DNA from: Pseudoalteromonas flavipulchra NCIMB 2033 = ATCC BAA-314
GTDB taxonomy: Bacteria > Pseudomonadota > Gammaproteobacteria > Enterobacterales > Alteromonadaceae
Assembly: GCA_000814665.1 (NCBI GenBank)
Contig: JWIH01000009.1
Coordinates: 1-64,000 of the forward strand
Reading direction: 5' to 3'
DNA length: 64,000 bases
Every line of letters starts with the position of its first letter. Within the stretch, counting starts at the first letter, position 1. Positions 18,638-28,375 of this stretch are shown piece after piece. A program made the position numbers and the translations under genes. The notes under the pieces are model-generated. The model was not told the origin of the DNA, made no database searches, and saw only the letters and a program-made list of their open reading frames with translations.

Positions 18638-19555
18638 ATGCAAAGACAATATGCTATAGGTACGCCCGGCGTACCTTGGACTTCCAAAGAAAAAACATTG
18701 TGGTTGGAAAGCCAATCGATCAAACGCTCATACTTTGAAGAGGTCGTAACTCAAATAGAAGCGCTCAAGCACGTTTTTGACATCACCGAGTATGGTCAGC
18801 TTGACTACCCCAACCAAACTTATCCATTATATGCATTAACAACAAAAAACTGGCAGCAAAACAAACCGACCATACTCGTTACCGGTGGCGTGCATGGCTA
18901 TGAAACAAGTGGTGTACATGGTGCGCTCGCTTTTGCAAAATCAGAAGCACAACAGTATGAACAGGCTTATAATTTCATTATTTTGCCTTGCTTAAGTCCT
19001 TGGGGCTATGAAACGATAAACCGCTGGAATCCAGAAGCCGTTGACCCTAATCGCTCTTTTTATGCGGATAGTCCAGCACCTGAATCTCGATCAGCAATGG
19101 ATTTTGTCAATAAGAAAGCAGCAGATATTCTGTGTCATGTTGATTTACACGAAACCACAGATTCTGATAATTCTGAATTCCGCCCTGCATTGGCAGCAAG
19201 AGATGGTAAAGAGAATCACAATTGGAACATTCCTGACGGTTTCTATTTAGTCGGACACACTCAAAAACCGGAAGCTAAATTTCAAAAACGCATTATCGAA
19301 GAAGTGGCTGCGGTAACGCAAATTGCCGATGCCGATGATCATGGGCAGCTAATAGGTGTTGATTTAGAACAGTACGGTGTAATAAATTATGATGGCACTG
19401 CGCTAGGCTTATGTATGGGTATGACAGATGCCGCTTTTGTAACAACAACTGAAGTTTACCCTGATGGTCAAAACGCAACACCAGAAAACTGTATCGCGGG
19501 TCAAGTGGCAGCAATTAGAGGGGCTATTAAGTACTTACAAAGCGAGAACCTATAA
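18638..19555 (+). CDS. M14-family zinc carboxypeptidase-like protein
   Basis: 305 residues with no signal peptide; GAGG is spaced before the ATG. The M14 zinc site is visible: HGYE (HxxE in GGVHGYETSG, about residue 88) and a third His in HVDLHET (about 170). Near the C-terminus TTTEVYPDG supplies the catalytic Glu (about 272). The family includes carboxypeptidases and the succinylglutamate desuccinylase/aspartoacylase branch, and the short length and DPNRSF motif fit a small cytoplasmic member. It should remove a C-terminal residue or an N-acyl group; the substrate is not evident. Confidence 0.8.
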   Translation: MQRQYAIGTPGVPWTSKEKTLWLESQSIKRSYFEEVVTQIEALKHVFDITEYGQLDYPNQTYPLYALTTKNWQQNKPTILVTGGVHGYETSGVHGALAFAKSEAQQYEQAYNFIILPCLSPWGYETINRWNPEAVDPNRSFYADSPAPESRSAMDFVNKKAADILCHVDLHETTDSDNSEFRPALAARDGKENHNWNIPDGFYLVGHTQKPEAKFQKRIIEEVAAVTQIADADDHGQLIGVDLEQYGVINYDGTALGLCMGMTDAAFVTTTEVYPDGQNATPENCIAGQVAAIRGAIKYLQSENL

Positions 19556-19565
19556 GATTTAAGAA

Positions 19566-19588
19566 GGTGTGGTTTGTTAAACCACACC
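19566..19588. terminator. Hairpin between convergent genes
   Basis: GGTGTGGTTT (19566-19575) pairs perfectly with AAACCACACC (19579-19588) around a 3-nt loop. On the minus strand TTCTTAAAT follows, so it best serves the CBS gene, but it can also stop the M14 transcript. Confidence 0.7.
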
Positions 19589-19675
19589 AAGGAGAATGGA
19601 CAGAACTTATCAAATTGTCATATTGTGCAGCGTTAAACTTTTCGATGAAAACAACACGACCTGTTATAATAAAAC

Positions 19676-20263
19676 CTAATTCGCTAAGTCTTCCTTACCG
19701 CTAACCACCCCAAAGATTTCTTTAAATGAAGTTGGTTTTTGCAAAATACTCACTGGAATATGCAATGCTCTTGCGATATCGCTAGCTGAGATCATACCTC
19801 TTAGTCCTTCCGGACCAACCAATAAAACGTGCTGCAATCCTAAACTCTGTAATGTTTCAAGCACATCCCCTATCGTACTTTTAGCAACCATTTCATAGGG
19901 AACAGCATAGAGCTCTTCTTTAGTCACCATCACATCTTCAACGCACACATCTTCTCTCGACACCTGTTTTCTTTGTGCAACACTTAAGACCTTTCTGCCG
20001 GTAAGATCACGACAGTTTACCACTCCCAAGAAATTATCATCTTCGTCAACAACGAGTTTTGAGCGCACATGGCCATTTTTCATCATGTATAAAGCATGAT
20101 CAATATCGACGTCTTTTGCTATCACCTGAGGCTGCCTGCGAGTAAAGTCGGTCACCACCTTAACCGCACTACTGTCCATATTTAACGGTTCTGAATCGAA
20201 GTGATCACAAAGCTGAAATACCCCTTCCAACTTAACGGTTTTTAACGCTTTGTATTGGCCCAT
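19676..20263 (-). CDS. Tandem CBS-domain protein
   Basis: 195 residues made almost entirely of two CBS motifs: one near 40-100 (VIAKDVDIDHALYMMKNGHVRSKLVVDEDDNFLGVVNCRDL, quoted here only as its boundaries) and one near 110-180 ending in GLRGMISASDIARAL. CBS pairs bind adenosine nucleotides and act as regulatory modules. No catalytic domain is attached, so it probably senses energy state for a partner protein. Alteromonads often carry such stand-alone CBS proteins. No operon partner is adjacent. Confidence 0.82.
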   Translation of the reverse strand: MGQYKALKTVKLEGVFQLCDHFDSEPLNMDSSAVKVVTDFTRRQPQVIAKDVDIDHALYMMKNGHVRSKLVVDEDDNFLGVVNCRDLTGRKVLSVAQRKQVSREDVCVEDVMVTKEELYAVPYEMVAKSTIGDVLETLQSLGLQHVLLVGPEGLRGMISASDIARALHIPVSILQKPTSFKEIFGVVSGKEDLAN

Positions 20264-20564
20264 TTTATACTCCTGCTTTTATAAAGCCCTTCGAAAGTCT
20301 GGTTTTTATGTTGCTGTGAACAATCCACAACTAAAAATAAAAAGAACAACCAGTGTAAAGGCAGTAAAAAATTATTTTAGGTAACTGGAAAAGTAAGAGA
20401 GATCACGAAAGTTCGAGCACATGAGAGCGAATCTCACACCTCTCTAATTAAAATATGGTTTATACAGTGCATATATTCAAGTCAATGAAGTCTAAAACTC
20501 CTGTAATCTCAGTGTAATGCCGTGTAATAGCTAAATTTAAGTAAACGAATTAGACTGAAGATGT

Positions 20565-20592
20565 TTGCTAGGATTTATCACCCTAATATCAA
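20565..20592 (+). promoter_or_regulatory. Candidate promoter for the structured RNA
   Basis: TTGCTA (20565-20570), a 16-nt spacer and TATCAA (20587-20592), each matching 4 of 6 consensus bases. The predicted start near 20598 coincides with the first paired base of the structured RNA, which is the main reason for calling it. Confidence 0.35.
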
Positions 20593-20596
20593 ACAA

Positions 20597-20721
20597 TTGG
20601 TTTAGGCATTGGAATTCCGCGTCAAACTAGAAAAACTGTAATTCCAAATTAGACCAAGCCGGTACGTAAGTACTGGTGAATTCTTCCCTCAACGAGACCC
20701 ACCTCGTGGGTCTTTATCATT
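20597..20721 (+). ncRNA. Structured small-RNA candidate with intrinsic terminator
   Basis: No protein gene fits here, but three strong helices occur in series. Helix 1: TTGGTTTAG (20597-20605) pairs with TTAGACCAA (20649-20657); after a GCA/A internal loop, TTGGAATT (20609-20616) pairs with AATTCCAA (20640-20647), giving 17 pairs in total. Helix 2: CCGGTAC (20659-20665) pairs with GTACTGG (20670-20676) around a GTAA (GNRA) tetraloop. Helix 3: AGACCCAC (20695-20702) pairs with GTGGGTCT (20706-20713), followed by TTATCATT, an intrinsic terminator on the plus strand. It ends about 130 nt before the FHA gene, so it is either an independent sRNA or a terminated leader. It matches no RNA family I recognise. 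Confidence 0.6.
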
Positions 20722-20853
20722 GAGTAGAAGGAAATAAAATTGTATGCTTCACGGCACTTATACATTGATATAGATGAAATTTACGCCTTGCTGAATTGTG
20801 ATATCTATTTTGTATAAGCATGTAATTTTCATCAAAGTTATACGGAACTAACT

Positions 20854-21810
20854 ATGGCTTATTTAATCGACGAACAGAAACTCGAACGAGTCTATCTTAA
20901 AAGCTATCATACGGTAGGCCGCTATAAATATAGTGTAGATACCTTGATAGACAAGCCGGGAGTGTCGCGACATCACGCCATTATCGAACTCAATGAAAAC
21001 AAATGGTTTATTAGAGATGTGAGTACAAACGGCATCTGGATAAACGATAAAAAGCTCGACAAGAACCTGCCGTATCAGCTATTCGAAAATGATAAGATTG
21101 ATTTTGCAGCACCTGGTCAAAACTCGTTTGTGGCGGCGAACTTGCAAACCGAGTGTCAATATTTAGTTTCCCAGTCAAACAACCAAAAAGTAGTAGAAGT
21201 AACGAATCAACTTCTACTTCCTAGTGAAGATGACCCTAAACACATCATTTACTATGATAAATTGCTCAACTATTGGTTTTTAGAAGATCTCAATACTTCA
21301 GATCGACAAGCCTTAATAGATGGCAGTATTGTATCGCTGATGAACGACCAATGGATGTTTTTTTCTGCCACGACAATCGCGGTAACTAAACACCTTGAAT
21401 GCCAAAAAGCTGCCAAGCCAATGGCACTAGAGTTCAATGTAAGTCAAGACGAGGAAGATACTCAACTAACACTAAGTGTTGATGATAAACACCTAGATTT
21501 AGGCGTCAGAAGTCATCACTACTTACTGTTGCTGCTTGCCAGAACTCGGATCCAAGATAAAGATGCAGGCCTTGAATCGGATGTTCAAGGTTGGGTTTAC
21601 CGCGATGACTTAGCAAAAGCACTCGGCGTACAAACAAACCACATGAACATTATGGTTCACCGCGCACGCAAGCAATTTGTCGATTCCGGTGGCGAAGATT
21701 ACCCAGAAGCAACCTTTTTATTAGAAACTCGATGTGGTCGAGTAAGATTGAATTGCCAAGATATCACGATAATAAAAGGCTCTAAATTAGAAACTCGCAT
21801 GACAACTTAA
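20854..21810 (+). CDS. FHA-domain protein with C-terminal winged-helix-like region
   Basis: 318 residues, no signal peptide or membrane segment. The N-terminus (about 18-90) is a forkhead-associated phosphothreonine-binding domain, with GR (residues about 22-23), SRHHAII and the STNG-type loop (VSTNGIWIN). A middle region (about 110-180) looks like a second, degenerate FHA-like beta-sandwich. The C-terminus (about 225-310; GWVYRDDLAKALGVQTNHMNIMVHRARKQF) resembles a response-regulator-like winged helix. It may link Ser/Thr phosphorylation to transcription; no kinase gene is adjacent. A structured RNA candidate lies just upstream. Confidence 0.75.
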   Translation: MAYLIDEQKLERVYLKSYHTVGRYKYSVDTLIDKPGVSRHHAIIELNENKWFIRDVSTNGIWINDKKLDKNLPYQLFENDKIDFAAPGQNSFVAANLQTECQYLVSQSNNQKVVEVTNQLLLPSEDDPKHIIYYDKLLNYWFLEDLNTSDRQALIDGSIVSLMNDQWMFFSATTIAVTKHLECQKAAKPMALEFNVSQDEEDTQLTLSVDDKHLDLGVRSHHYLLLLLARTRIQDKDAGLESDVQGWVYRDDLAKALGVQTNHMNIMVHRARKQFVDSGGEDYPEATFLLETRCGRVRLNCQDITIIKGSKLETRMTT

Positions 21811-21821
21811 GCGGTATTGTT

Positions 21822-21852
21822 AGCTGGGCAGAAATAGCATTTCGGCCCAGCT
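21822..21852. terminator. Bidirectional terminator
   Basis: AGCTGGGC (21822-21829) and GCCCAGCT (21845-21852) enclose an inner GAAAT/ATTTC stem with an AGC loop. It lies between the convergent FHA and Mpo1-like genes; short A/T tracts flank both sides. Confidence 0.75.
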
Positions 21853-21858
21853 ATTTAC

Positions 21859-22371
21859 CTACGCTTTATACTCTCCAGCATTATTCACTATTTTGTTTTC
21901 GAGCTCTTTACATAGCCCCAATACGAATAAAAGCTCCACAAGTACAAACAGTGGTCCAATTGCTAAACCAATCAAATCATCGACAAACGCAGGCTTTTTT
22001 CCCTCGAAATAATGCCCTATAAACTGTAACACCCAACCTACAAAGAAAACACCAGCCCAAAACAATACGGTCATTATCCCTGCATTAACGATGAGCGGAT
22101 TCAACGTTTGAACAAGGAAATAAAAAGCCAGTATGATGGCGCTCATCATGAGCCCAAAAATGGGGGATAACATCAGGTAATAGCCACATAAAACTACCCC
22201 TATCAGCGCGGCAAAGGTGATGGTCACTCCTGATACACTGAATAGCGGGATAAAAGTCATACCCACAACAGCAATCACAATTAACGGGATCCCAAAAAAG
22301 TGAGTCAGAATGTTTCTTTTGCTGCGATGATACATGGCATACTGACTTAATAACGTCTCTAGTTTGTTCAT
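21859..22371 (-). CDS. Mpo1-like (DUF962) membrane protein
   Basis: 170 residues with four to five hydrophobic helices. It carries the conserved DUF962 signatures HRSKRNILTHFFGIPL (residues about 15-30) and QFIGHYFEGKKPAFVDD (about 115-131). Yeast Mpo1 of this family is an Fe(II)-dependent dioxygenase that alpha-oxidises 2-hydroxy fatty acids; the conserved His residues are present. The role in bacteria is little known; membrane lipid metabolism is a reasonable guess. It ends next to the bidirectional terminator. Confidence 0.85.
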   Translation of the reverse strand: MNKLETLLSQYAMYHRSKRNILTHFFGIPLIVIAVVGMTFIPLFSVSGVTITFAALIGVVLCGYYLMLSPIFGLMMSAIILAFYFLVQTLNPLIVNAGIMTVLFWAGVFFVGWVLQFIGHYFEGKKPAFVDDLIGLAIGPLFVLVELLFVLGLCKELENKIVNNAGEYKA

Positions 22372-22387
22372 TATTGTTCTCTCATTG

Positions 22388-22411
22388 ATACCAATTATCC
22401 TACTGATAATT
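22388..22411. repeat. Short hairpin repeat with ATACCAATT
   Basis: ATACCAATT (22388-22396 with its flank) runs into AATTATC (22393-22399), which pairs with GATAATT (22405-22411) around CTACT. ATACCAATT also forms one arm of the inverted repeat at 55945-55991, which suggests a dispersed small repeat. Confidence 0.4.
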
Positions 22412-22461
22412 AGTCAACAAAGAAAATTTATCAATAAAAAATTCTATTAGCGTATTAGGGC

Positions 22462-22830
22462 CTATATAAATAACCAAATAAACAGCATACCGAATACAAT
22501 AGTCTGCATTATGAACACCATCAACAGCTTAAAATTAAAGCTAGGTTTGATGGTTTTATGCCTGAGCATATACATTGCCACTGGTGTGATAATATTGAGC
22601 CCAAGTAACCCACACAGTAGTAAATTACGCTCAGGAATGCGTGATTGAGCAAGCGTTGAAGCGCGCTTATCCCACCAAAAAAGTGCAAATATAAATACAT
22701 TGATAACCAACAACACCACTGCAGAAATAATCGCTTGCCAAGGTAGTTTAGATACGCAAAGCGCCCCTAACCACACGCCAGCCCCCCAAAATAGGCCCAT
22801 CTGCTGATGCATTAAACGAACCGCTGACAT
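22462..22830 (-). CDS. DUF1294 small membrane protein
   Basis: 122 residues with four hydrophobic helices. It has the DUF1294 pattern: WWDKRASTLAQSRIPERNLLLCGLLGLNI (about residues 52-80; quoted for location in parts: WDKRAS and RIPERNLL) and RHKTIKPSF (about 89-97). Function unknown. It lies 1 nt downstream of the FAN1-like nuclease gene, so the two are almost certainly co-transcribed, although no functional link is obvious. Confidence 0.85.
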   Translation of the reverse strand: MSAVRLMHQQMGLFWGAGVWLGALCVSKLPWQAIISAVVLLVINVFIFALFWWDKRASTLAQSRIPERNLLLCGLLGLNIITPVAMYMLRHKTIKPSFNFKLLMVFIMQTIVFGMLFIWLFI

Positions 22831-22831
22831 G

Positions 22832-24985
22832 CTACTTTTCCTGTCTTATTGTGTTGATTTGAATAAAAATTTCAGCGGTAGCATAAGCATCATCCATCGC
22901 CCGGTGATGATTAACCAAAGGTACATTCATCGCTTGGCAAAATGCCCCTAGCGCATATGAGCGCAAGCCTGGTACAAACTTTCGGCCTAACTGCACCGTA
23001 CATAACTTCGCACGAGTAAACTCTCGGCCGACTCGAGCAAACTCCTGCCGAATAAAGCCATAATCAAAGTTCACATTGTGCGCGACAAAAATAGCACCTT
23101 GGCTAAACAGCTCAACTTGCTCCAAAATTTCAAAAAAACTTGGAGCATCACTCACCATTGCCTGAGTGATCCCCGTCAGTTCAGTGATTTTTTGTGGGAT
23201 ACGACGCATCGGATTAACAAGTGATTGCCATTTAGCAACGACCTCGCCGTTAACGACTTTTACCATGGCTACCTCGGTAATGCGATCAAACTCTTTGTTG
23301 CCACCGGTGGTTTCAATATCGACAACGACATAAGGTTGCTCTTTGCAAATATGCCATTCAACGGTTTGCAGTCGCGTGGGAATATTACATTGCAAGAGTT
23401 TAGAAATGTTAACTAGCTGACTTCGGCTAAGACTATCACCTGGAGCCTTGATTTCTTCAAACCTTAAGCCCGCTTTTTCGTCGACTATCATCAGATCGGG
23501 AAAACCAGATTTCATCAGATGAAAATCACTACACATTAGCCTTAAAACAGATTTGACATCCTCAATTGCCAAGTAAGACAATAATATTTTTATTGAGTCG
23601 AGCATCTTATCGTGCCAAATAAACAACCGATTGGGCTCTCCGTAATGTTCGCTCATCTGGCGTAGAAGCCAGTTCATCCAAGCAGAAGTATCTGTAAAAC
23701 TCGCTAAGCGACATTCAATCTCTTCCTCAAATTCGCTGTAAAAGCGATTTTCTTTTAACGCCAGCGGAGTTCTAGAAAACTCATTAGCAACGATACTTTT
23801 TGGGTGATAAAACAGTTCTTGCCAAAAGGTCAATCCAAATAAGGCCAGCCAAATTTCATTTTCAACATGATAGGCCTCAATGTCATGACGTTTATAATAA
23901 GCAATAACGCCAGCCTCTGTTTGTCCCTTAAAAGCCTCATCAATTTGGATCGCAGGTTGACTTTTTCTTAGCATATCCGTAAGTACAGAAGTGCGTTTTT
24001 GGTTAAATTTACGCTGATAAAAGTCTTCCGCGAAGATCATCAATGTTTCATCACTTTCCCCCTGTAATATGCGCTCTAGTTGCTCTCGCACCAGCTCAAC
24101 TTCACCTTGTTTATAATTATGTCGTATCAACATCTCACAAGCTTGAGGGTGATCACTCATACCCAGTAAGGTTTTAAAATGGGAAAATTCAGGACCTAAC
24201 TTTCTGGCAAGCGTTAACAGGTACTTTGCATGTGCAATCACTGCATATTGCCCATCGACCTTAGGCAATTGTTGCGCTGCGGCCTGTCTAGCACGCTGTA
24301 CTAATTCATCTTCAGGGGCATTTTTGAGCTCACTGAGTGCATTTGCATAATAAAACGCGCTCACGGCTTCTGCTTTTTGTTCAAAATGTGCATGGTAAGC
24401 GGCGTCAGCGCTCCTGGTATTCATTACACCAAGATCTCGCATCGAAAATTGCGCTAAGCTAAAGCCTACCTTGCCAAAGTACAAAAATAGAAAGTAGTCA
24501 ATATCGGCTTGAAATGAGAGCGTGAGATACTGGGATAGATATTCTTGTGCATTTAGATGTTCAACGCAGACAGATTGATTGATATGCGCTACCCAGAGCA
24601 ATTTTTTTGCCGATTTATTTGGCAGTGTAGTTAAATTCTCTCGCTCGGCAAGTTTAATTAAACATGGTTTAGTTAAGCAATGTAATAGTGCTTGAAAGTC
24701 GTCTTGTTGTACCTGACGAAGTAATCCCTTTGCTTTTAATGAAAACGCGACTTCACAAATATTATTGATCTCTTCGTAGCGCAGTGAATTGATATCCAGA
24801 AAAGGAGTTTTGCGGGAAATAAACCGCACTAACAAACACAATTCATCTTCAGGCAAGCACTGTAGCTCAGCCAGCAGCTCACGCTGAGCACTACTTAATA
24901 GCGGTTGACATACTTTAAGTAAATAATCGCTAAGCTCACTAAAGTGGCTTAAATAATATTTGGCGGGTAACTCTTTTCTCAACAC
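22832..24985 (-). CDS. FAN1-like VRR-NUC nuclease fused to DnaQ-type 3'-5' exonuclease
   Basis: 717 residues. The N-terminus (KYYLSHF...LRYEEI, about 9-70) matches the helical FAN1-family N-terminal domain, and the middle is helical. The VRR-NUC domain (about 470-530) has GFPDLMIV and FEEIKAPGDSLSRSQL, i.e. the PD-(D/E)xK residues. A DEDDh exonuclease domain follows (about 548-710): DIETTG, a conserved Asp in HNVNFDYGFI and the HHRAMDD block. Bacterial FAN1 proteins end after VRR-NUC and resolve branched or crosslinked DNA; here a proofreading-type exonuclease is appended. The likely role is repair of interstrand crosslinks or flaps. The gene is co-transcribed with the DUF1294 gene. Confidence 0.85.
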   Translation of the reverse strand: MLRKELPAKYYLSHFSELSDYLLKVCQPLLSSAQRELLAELQCLPEDELCLLVRFISRKTPFLDINSLRYEEINNICEVAFSLKAKGLLRQVQQDDFQALLHCLTKPCLIKLAERENLTTLPNKSAKKLLWVAHINQSVCVEHLNAQEYLSQYLTLSFQADIDYFLFLYFGKVGFSLAQFSMRDLGVMNTRSADAAYHAHFEQKAEAVSAFYYANALSELKNAPEDELVQRARQAAAQQLPKVDGQYAVIAHAKYLLTLARKLGPEFSHFKTLLGMSDHPQACEMLIRHNYKQGEVELVREQLERILQGESDETLMIFAEDFYQRKFNQKRTSVLTDMLRKSQPAIQIDEAFKGQTEAGVIAYYKRHDIEAYHVENEIWLALFGLTFWQELFYHPKSIVANEFSRTPLALKENRFYSEFEEEIECRLASFTDTSAWMNWLLRQMSEHYGEPNRLFIWHDKMLDSIKILLSYLAIEDVKSVLRLMCSDFHLMKSGFPDLMIVDEKAGLRFEEIKAPGDSLSRSQLVNISKLLQCNIPTRLQTVEWHICKEQPYVVVDIETTGGNKEFDRITEVAMVKVVNGEVVAKWQSLVNPMRRIPQKITELTGITQAMVSDAPSFFEILEQVELFSQGAIFVAHNVNFDYGFIRQEFARVGREFTRAKLCTVQLGRKFVPGLRSYALGAFCQAMNVPLVNHHRAMDDAYATAEIFIQINTIRQEK

Positions 24986-25063
24986 AAATTCAGATAACTG
25001 TTTTTATATACAGTAAAGACTATCATAGATAGAAAATATTGCCAATTTGCTTCAGTTACCCCC

Positions 25064-28000
25064 TTAAGTCGTTTCTTCTGTATCGTCTGTGGAAGCGTAT
25101 TCGCTTTTGTATAGCCAATATTGTAGTTTCTCGCTCAGTGGCTCTTCCGAAATGGGTTTTGTGAGGTAATCGTTCATGCCTGCATTTAAACACTTTTCCC
25201 TATCACCGGACATTGCATTGGCTGTCATGGCTAACACTTTCACGCCCTGATAACTTTCACCTGCGGCTCCGTCTCGGATTAACTCGGTAGTCCGATAGCC
25301 ATCCATTTCTGGCATCTGACAATCCATTAAAATTAGCTCAAATTGACATTCATCTTGATGTGACTTGAGCAGCTCAATAGCAAGCAGTCCGTTTTCAGCA
25401 ACTTCAATATGGGTTATCCCCAATTTTTTGAGCATACTTAATGCGACAACTTGGTTCACCTTGTTATCCTCAACCAGTAGAATACGACAAGGTTTTGGCC
25501 ACGTAAATTCGGCTTCGTTCGCCTTTCTTACTAGCTTCAGATAGTGACTCGTAACTAGTGGTTTCGCATTCGCCAGCGCTTTGCCATCTTCAGCTAAAAT
25601 GGTTAACGCATCAAAAAGGTCTTTGGTTGTCACGGGCTTTGGAAAATAGCCTGAATAGCCACGTTCCGCGTAAAACTGGCCATCCCCCTTAGTACCCATT
25701 TGCGTCATCATGATAAGCTTTATTGCTTTGAATCGCTTATCATTTTTTAGTGCAGCACCGAGCTGCTCACCCGACATACCTCTAAGCGTCATATCCAATA
25801 AGGCGATATCAAACACATTTTTATCACGTTGGTATTCAGCTTCACATAGAGATAGTGCTTGTATTCCAGAGCTGGCTTTATACACATCTGCCCCCCAGTG
25901 CCGCAATTGAGATTCCAAACTCGTCAAGGCAGAGAGATTATCGTCAACTAGGAGTATTTTGCTCCCTTGTAAATCAATTTTTGCAGCTTCGAATTGAGTA
26001 TTATCGCCATGGATCAAAGTTACGAAAAATTCAAATTGGCTACCATGTCCAAACCGACTACTAACGGCGATATCGCCATCCATTAATTCACAGAGTTGCC
26101 TGACAATGGCAAGCCCCAGTCCAGTCCCTCCATACTTTCTAGTAGTAGAGGCATCAACTTGAGAGAATTTAGCAAAAAGCCTATCTGCTTTGTCCTCTGG
26201 TATCCCTATGCCGGTATCTTCAACTGAGCAATGAAATCTCAGTTTATTATCCACTTCACTAAACCAAGCTCGGATGATGATCTCGCCTTGCTCGGTAAAC
26301 TTGATTGCGTTACTAATTAAGTTGGTGATTATTTGTCGAATACGGCTCGGGTCCCCCTGCACCAATGGCTTTTCAAGTTGGGTAACATCTAGAATAAGTT
26401 CAAGTCCCTTTTTCTGCGCTTGCAACGCAACGGATTCAATCAATTCGCCAAGCAATGCCCTAACATCGAAATCTAGTGACTCAAGCTCAAGCTTACCCGC
26501 TTCAATTTTAGAAAAGTCTAAAATATCGTTGATAAGATTTAATAACGACTTGGCGCTGCCCATTGCTAGACTCACTTTATGTAATTGAGTTTGAGTAAGG
26601 TGCTCATCTTCTAGCAGACTTAACATGCCTATTACACCATTCATTGGCGTGCGGATCTCATGGCTCATTGACGCTAAAAACTCGCTTTTAGCTTGCGCGC
26701 CCTGCTCCGCCGCTTGCTTCGCTTGTTCTAGCTCTTTTTTCGCCTCAACTGCAGCGGTAATATCTTGCTGGATACCGACGAATGCCGTTAATTGATTTTG
26801 TTCGTTGAACACCGGAGAGATCTGCAAACTATTCCAAAATGCCTTTCCAGACTTGGTGTAATTGATCAATTCAACTTTGACGAATTCGTGAGCTATTATT
26901 GCTTCCCTGATTTCGTCTAACGCTTGCTGTTGGGTATGTTCACCTTGCAAAAAGCGACAGTTTTTACCCAGTACTTCATCACCATATTCGGTGATTTGTT
27001 GAAATGTTTTATTCGCAAATACGATTGGTAATTCAGGCTTAGTCGCGTCAACAATCGTTATGCCGACATTTGCGCACTCTATTGCTTGAGCGAGTAAATC
27101 ATTTTGTTCCTTTGCCTTTTTCAGTGCTTCTTGATGAAGCTTTTGATCGGTAATATCCGACAGTGAGCCAACTATCCGCTTCGCTTGTCCATTTTTAAGT
27201 GCCGCCGCGCCTTTTAGCCAAAAATAGCGATAGCTGTTTTGCCTCGTTTTTATTCGGCACTCAACACCAAAAGGCTCTTCTTCTGTCATATGAAACTTAA
27301 TTGAGTTTTCTAAATTGGGGAGATCTTCTGGGTGGACTCGGTCAAGTAAACTAGAAATATGCGCAGAAAATAAGGCTTGTGTCTCTTGCGAAAAGCCTAG
27401 TAAAGATTTGAATCTGTCTGAATAAAACACTGCATTCCGTTCAAGATCCCAGTCCCAAAGACCATCATCGCTACCAAATATTGCGAGTTTAAATCGCTCT
27501 TCACTGCGCTTGAGTGTTGTCCTTGATTCTTCTAGTTTTTTGAATGGGTTTAACAGAAGTTGCTTACCAAACAAATAGAGCAAGCCAAATGATAGGAATA
27601 GCCCAAAAGCAATAGCACCAATAAGGTCCCACACAAATCTTTTCACTTCGTCAGTGACCAAGCTTTTTCGCAAGCGATAGTCTAACTGGAGTCCGGTAGT
27701 CCCGATAGCTAATGACTTAATACTAAAGTAATCTTCTACGCGTTCAACATCAGAGAACTCAAGCCACTGGCCTTTTAACGAGATACTATGAAGTTGGTGT
27801 TCTAAAGAGGTTGCCAATAACGTTTCAAGACTGGTCGAAAACTCACCAATCAATGCCCCCTCAGCAAAACCATTGTAATAAATAGGTACCGCGACAGTAA
27901 AAAAGTGCTCATTGGTGAATGTGGTTAAATCGATCACATTACCCACTTCAGCGTTAATCACTTTCTCTAGCCATTTTGGTTCTTGATCTAACACTTCATG

Positions 28001-28375
28001 GGAGTCAAAGTTTGCATACACCACATCTCCGAGAATATTGATTACCATCAGCTTTTCTTCTTTGCCTATAATTTGAAAGCTGCGCAAAAAATCTCGTAAC
28101 TTCGCTGCGGAGAGTCCCGTACCCATCGCACCATTCACAATAATAGGGTGTGTAGACAGATCGAATAGTATTTGTTTACGGCTCTCAAGATACTGAGTTA
28201 AATTGTTAACTGCGAGTTGAGCTTGGGTTTCATTCGTTTCTCTCACTAAGTCTTCGACAATGACGTTTGCTCTCAGCCCAACAAAAAGTGCACTGAGCAA
28301 AAGCGAAACGATAGCCGATAGCCCTAAAAAGGTGTAAAAAGCGCGATTACTCGTAAAGGTGAATTTAGTTTTCAA
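25064..28375 (-). CDS. Hybrid histidine kinase with periplasmic sensor, PAS, LOV and two receiver domains
   Basis: 1103 residues. TM1 is at about 12-34 and TM2 at about 245-270, enclosing a periplasmic sensor. A PAS_3-type domain (about 290-420) is followed by a second PAS with the LOV photoreceptor signature GKNCRFLQG (Cys473), [11 protein letters not shown] and GIQQDIT: the flavin-adduct Cys, the two Asn and the Gln that bind FMN in LOV domains are all present. Then come HisKA (MSHEIRTP, His572), HATPase ([17 protein letters not shown]), and two receivers (LLVDDN..., and LLVEDN...[11 protein letters not shown]). Its start overlaps the end of the upstream binding-protein gene by 4 nt, so the two are translationally coupled. 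It probably integrates a periplasmic ligand and blue light or redox. Confidence 0.9.
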   Translation of the reverse strand: MKTKFTFTSNRAFYTFLGLSAIVSLLLSALFVGLRANVIVEDLVRETNETQAQLAVNNLTQYLESRKQILFDLSTHPIIVNGAMGTGLSAAKLRDFLRSFQIIGKEEKLMVINILGDVVYANFDSHEVLDQEPKWLEKVINAEVGNVIDLTTFTNEHFFTVAVPIYYNGFAEGALIGEFSTSLETLLATSLEHQLHSISLKGQWLEFSDVERVEDYFSIKSLAIGTTGLQLDYRLRKSLVTDEVKRFVWDLIGAIAFGLFLSFGLLYLFGKQLLLNPFKKLEESRTTLKRSEERFKLAIFGSDDGLWDWDLERNAVFYSDRFKSLLGFSQETQALFSAHISSLLDRVHPEDLPNLENSIKFHMTEEEPFGVECRIKTRQNSYRYFWLKGAAALKNGQAKRIVGSLSDITDQKLHQEALKKAKEQNDLLAQAIECANVGITIVDATKPELPIVFANKTFQQITEYGDEVLGKNCRFLQGEHTQQQALDEIREAIIAHEFVKVELINYTKSGKAFWNSLQISPVFNEQNQLTAFVGIQQDITAAVEAKKELEQAKQAAEQGAQAKSEFLASMSHEIRTPMNGVIGMLSLLEDEHLTQTQLHKVSLAMGSAKSLLNLINDILDFSKIEAGKLELESLDFDVRALLGELIESVALQAQKKGLELILDVTQLEKPLVQGDPSRIRQIITNLISNAIKFTEQGEIIIRAWFSEVDNKLRFHCSVEDTGIGIPEDKADRLFAKFSQVDASTTRKYGGTGLGLAIVRQLCELMDGDIAVSSRFGHGSQFEFFVTLIHGDNTQFEAAKIDLQGSKILLVDDNLSALTSLESQLRHWGADVYKASSGIQALSLCEAEYQRDKNVFDIALLDMTLRGMSGEQLGAALKNDKRFKAIKLIMMTQMGTKGDGQFYAERGYSGYFPKPVTTKDLFDALTILAEDGKALANAKPLVTSHYLKLVRKANEAEFTWPKPCRILLVEDNKVNQVVALSMLKKLGITHIEVAENGLLAIELLKSHQDECQFELILMDCQMPEMDGYRTTELIRDGAAGESYQGVKVLAMTANAMSGDREKCLNAGMNDYLTKPISEEPLSEKLQYWLYKSEYASTDDTEETT

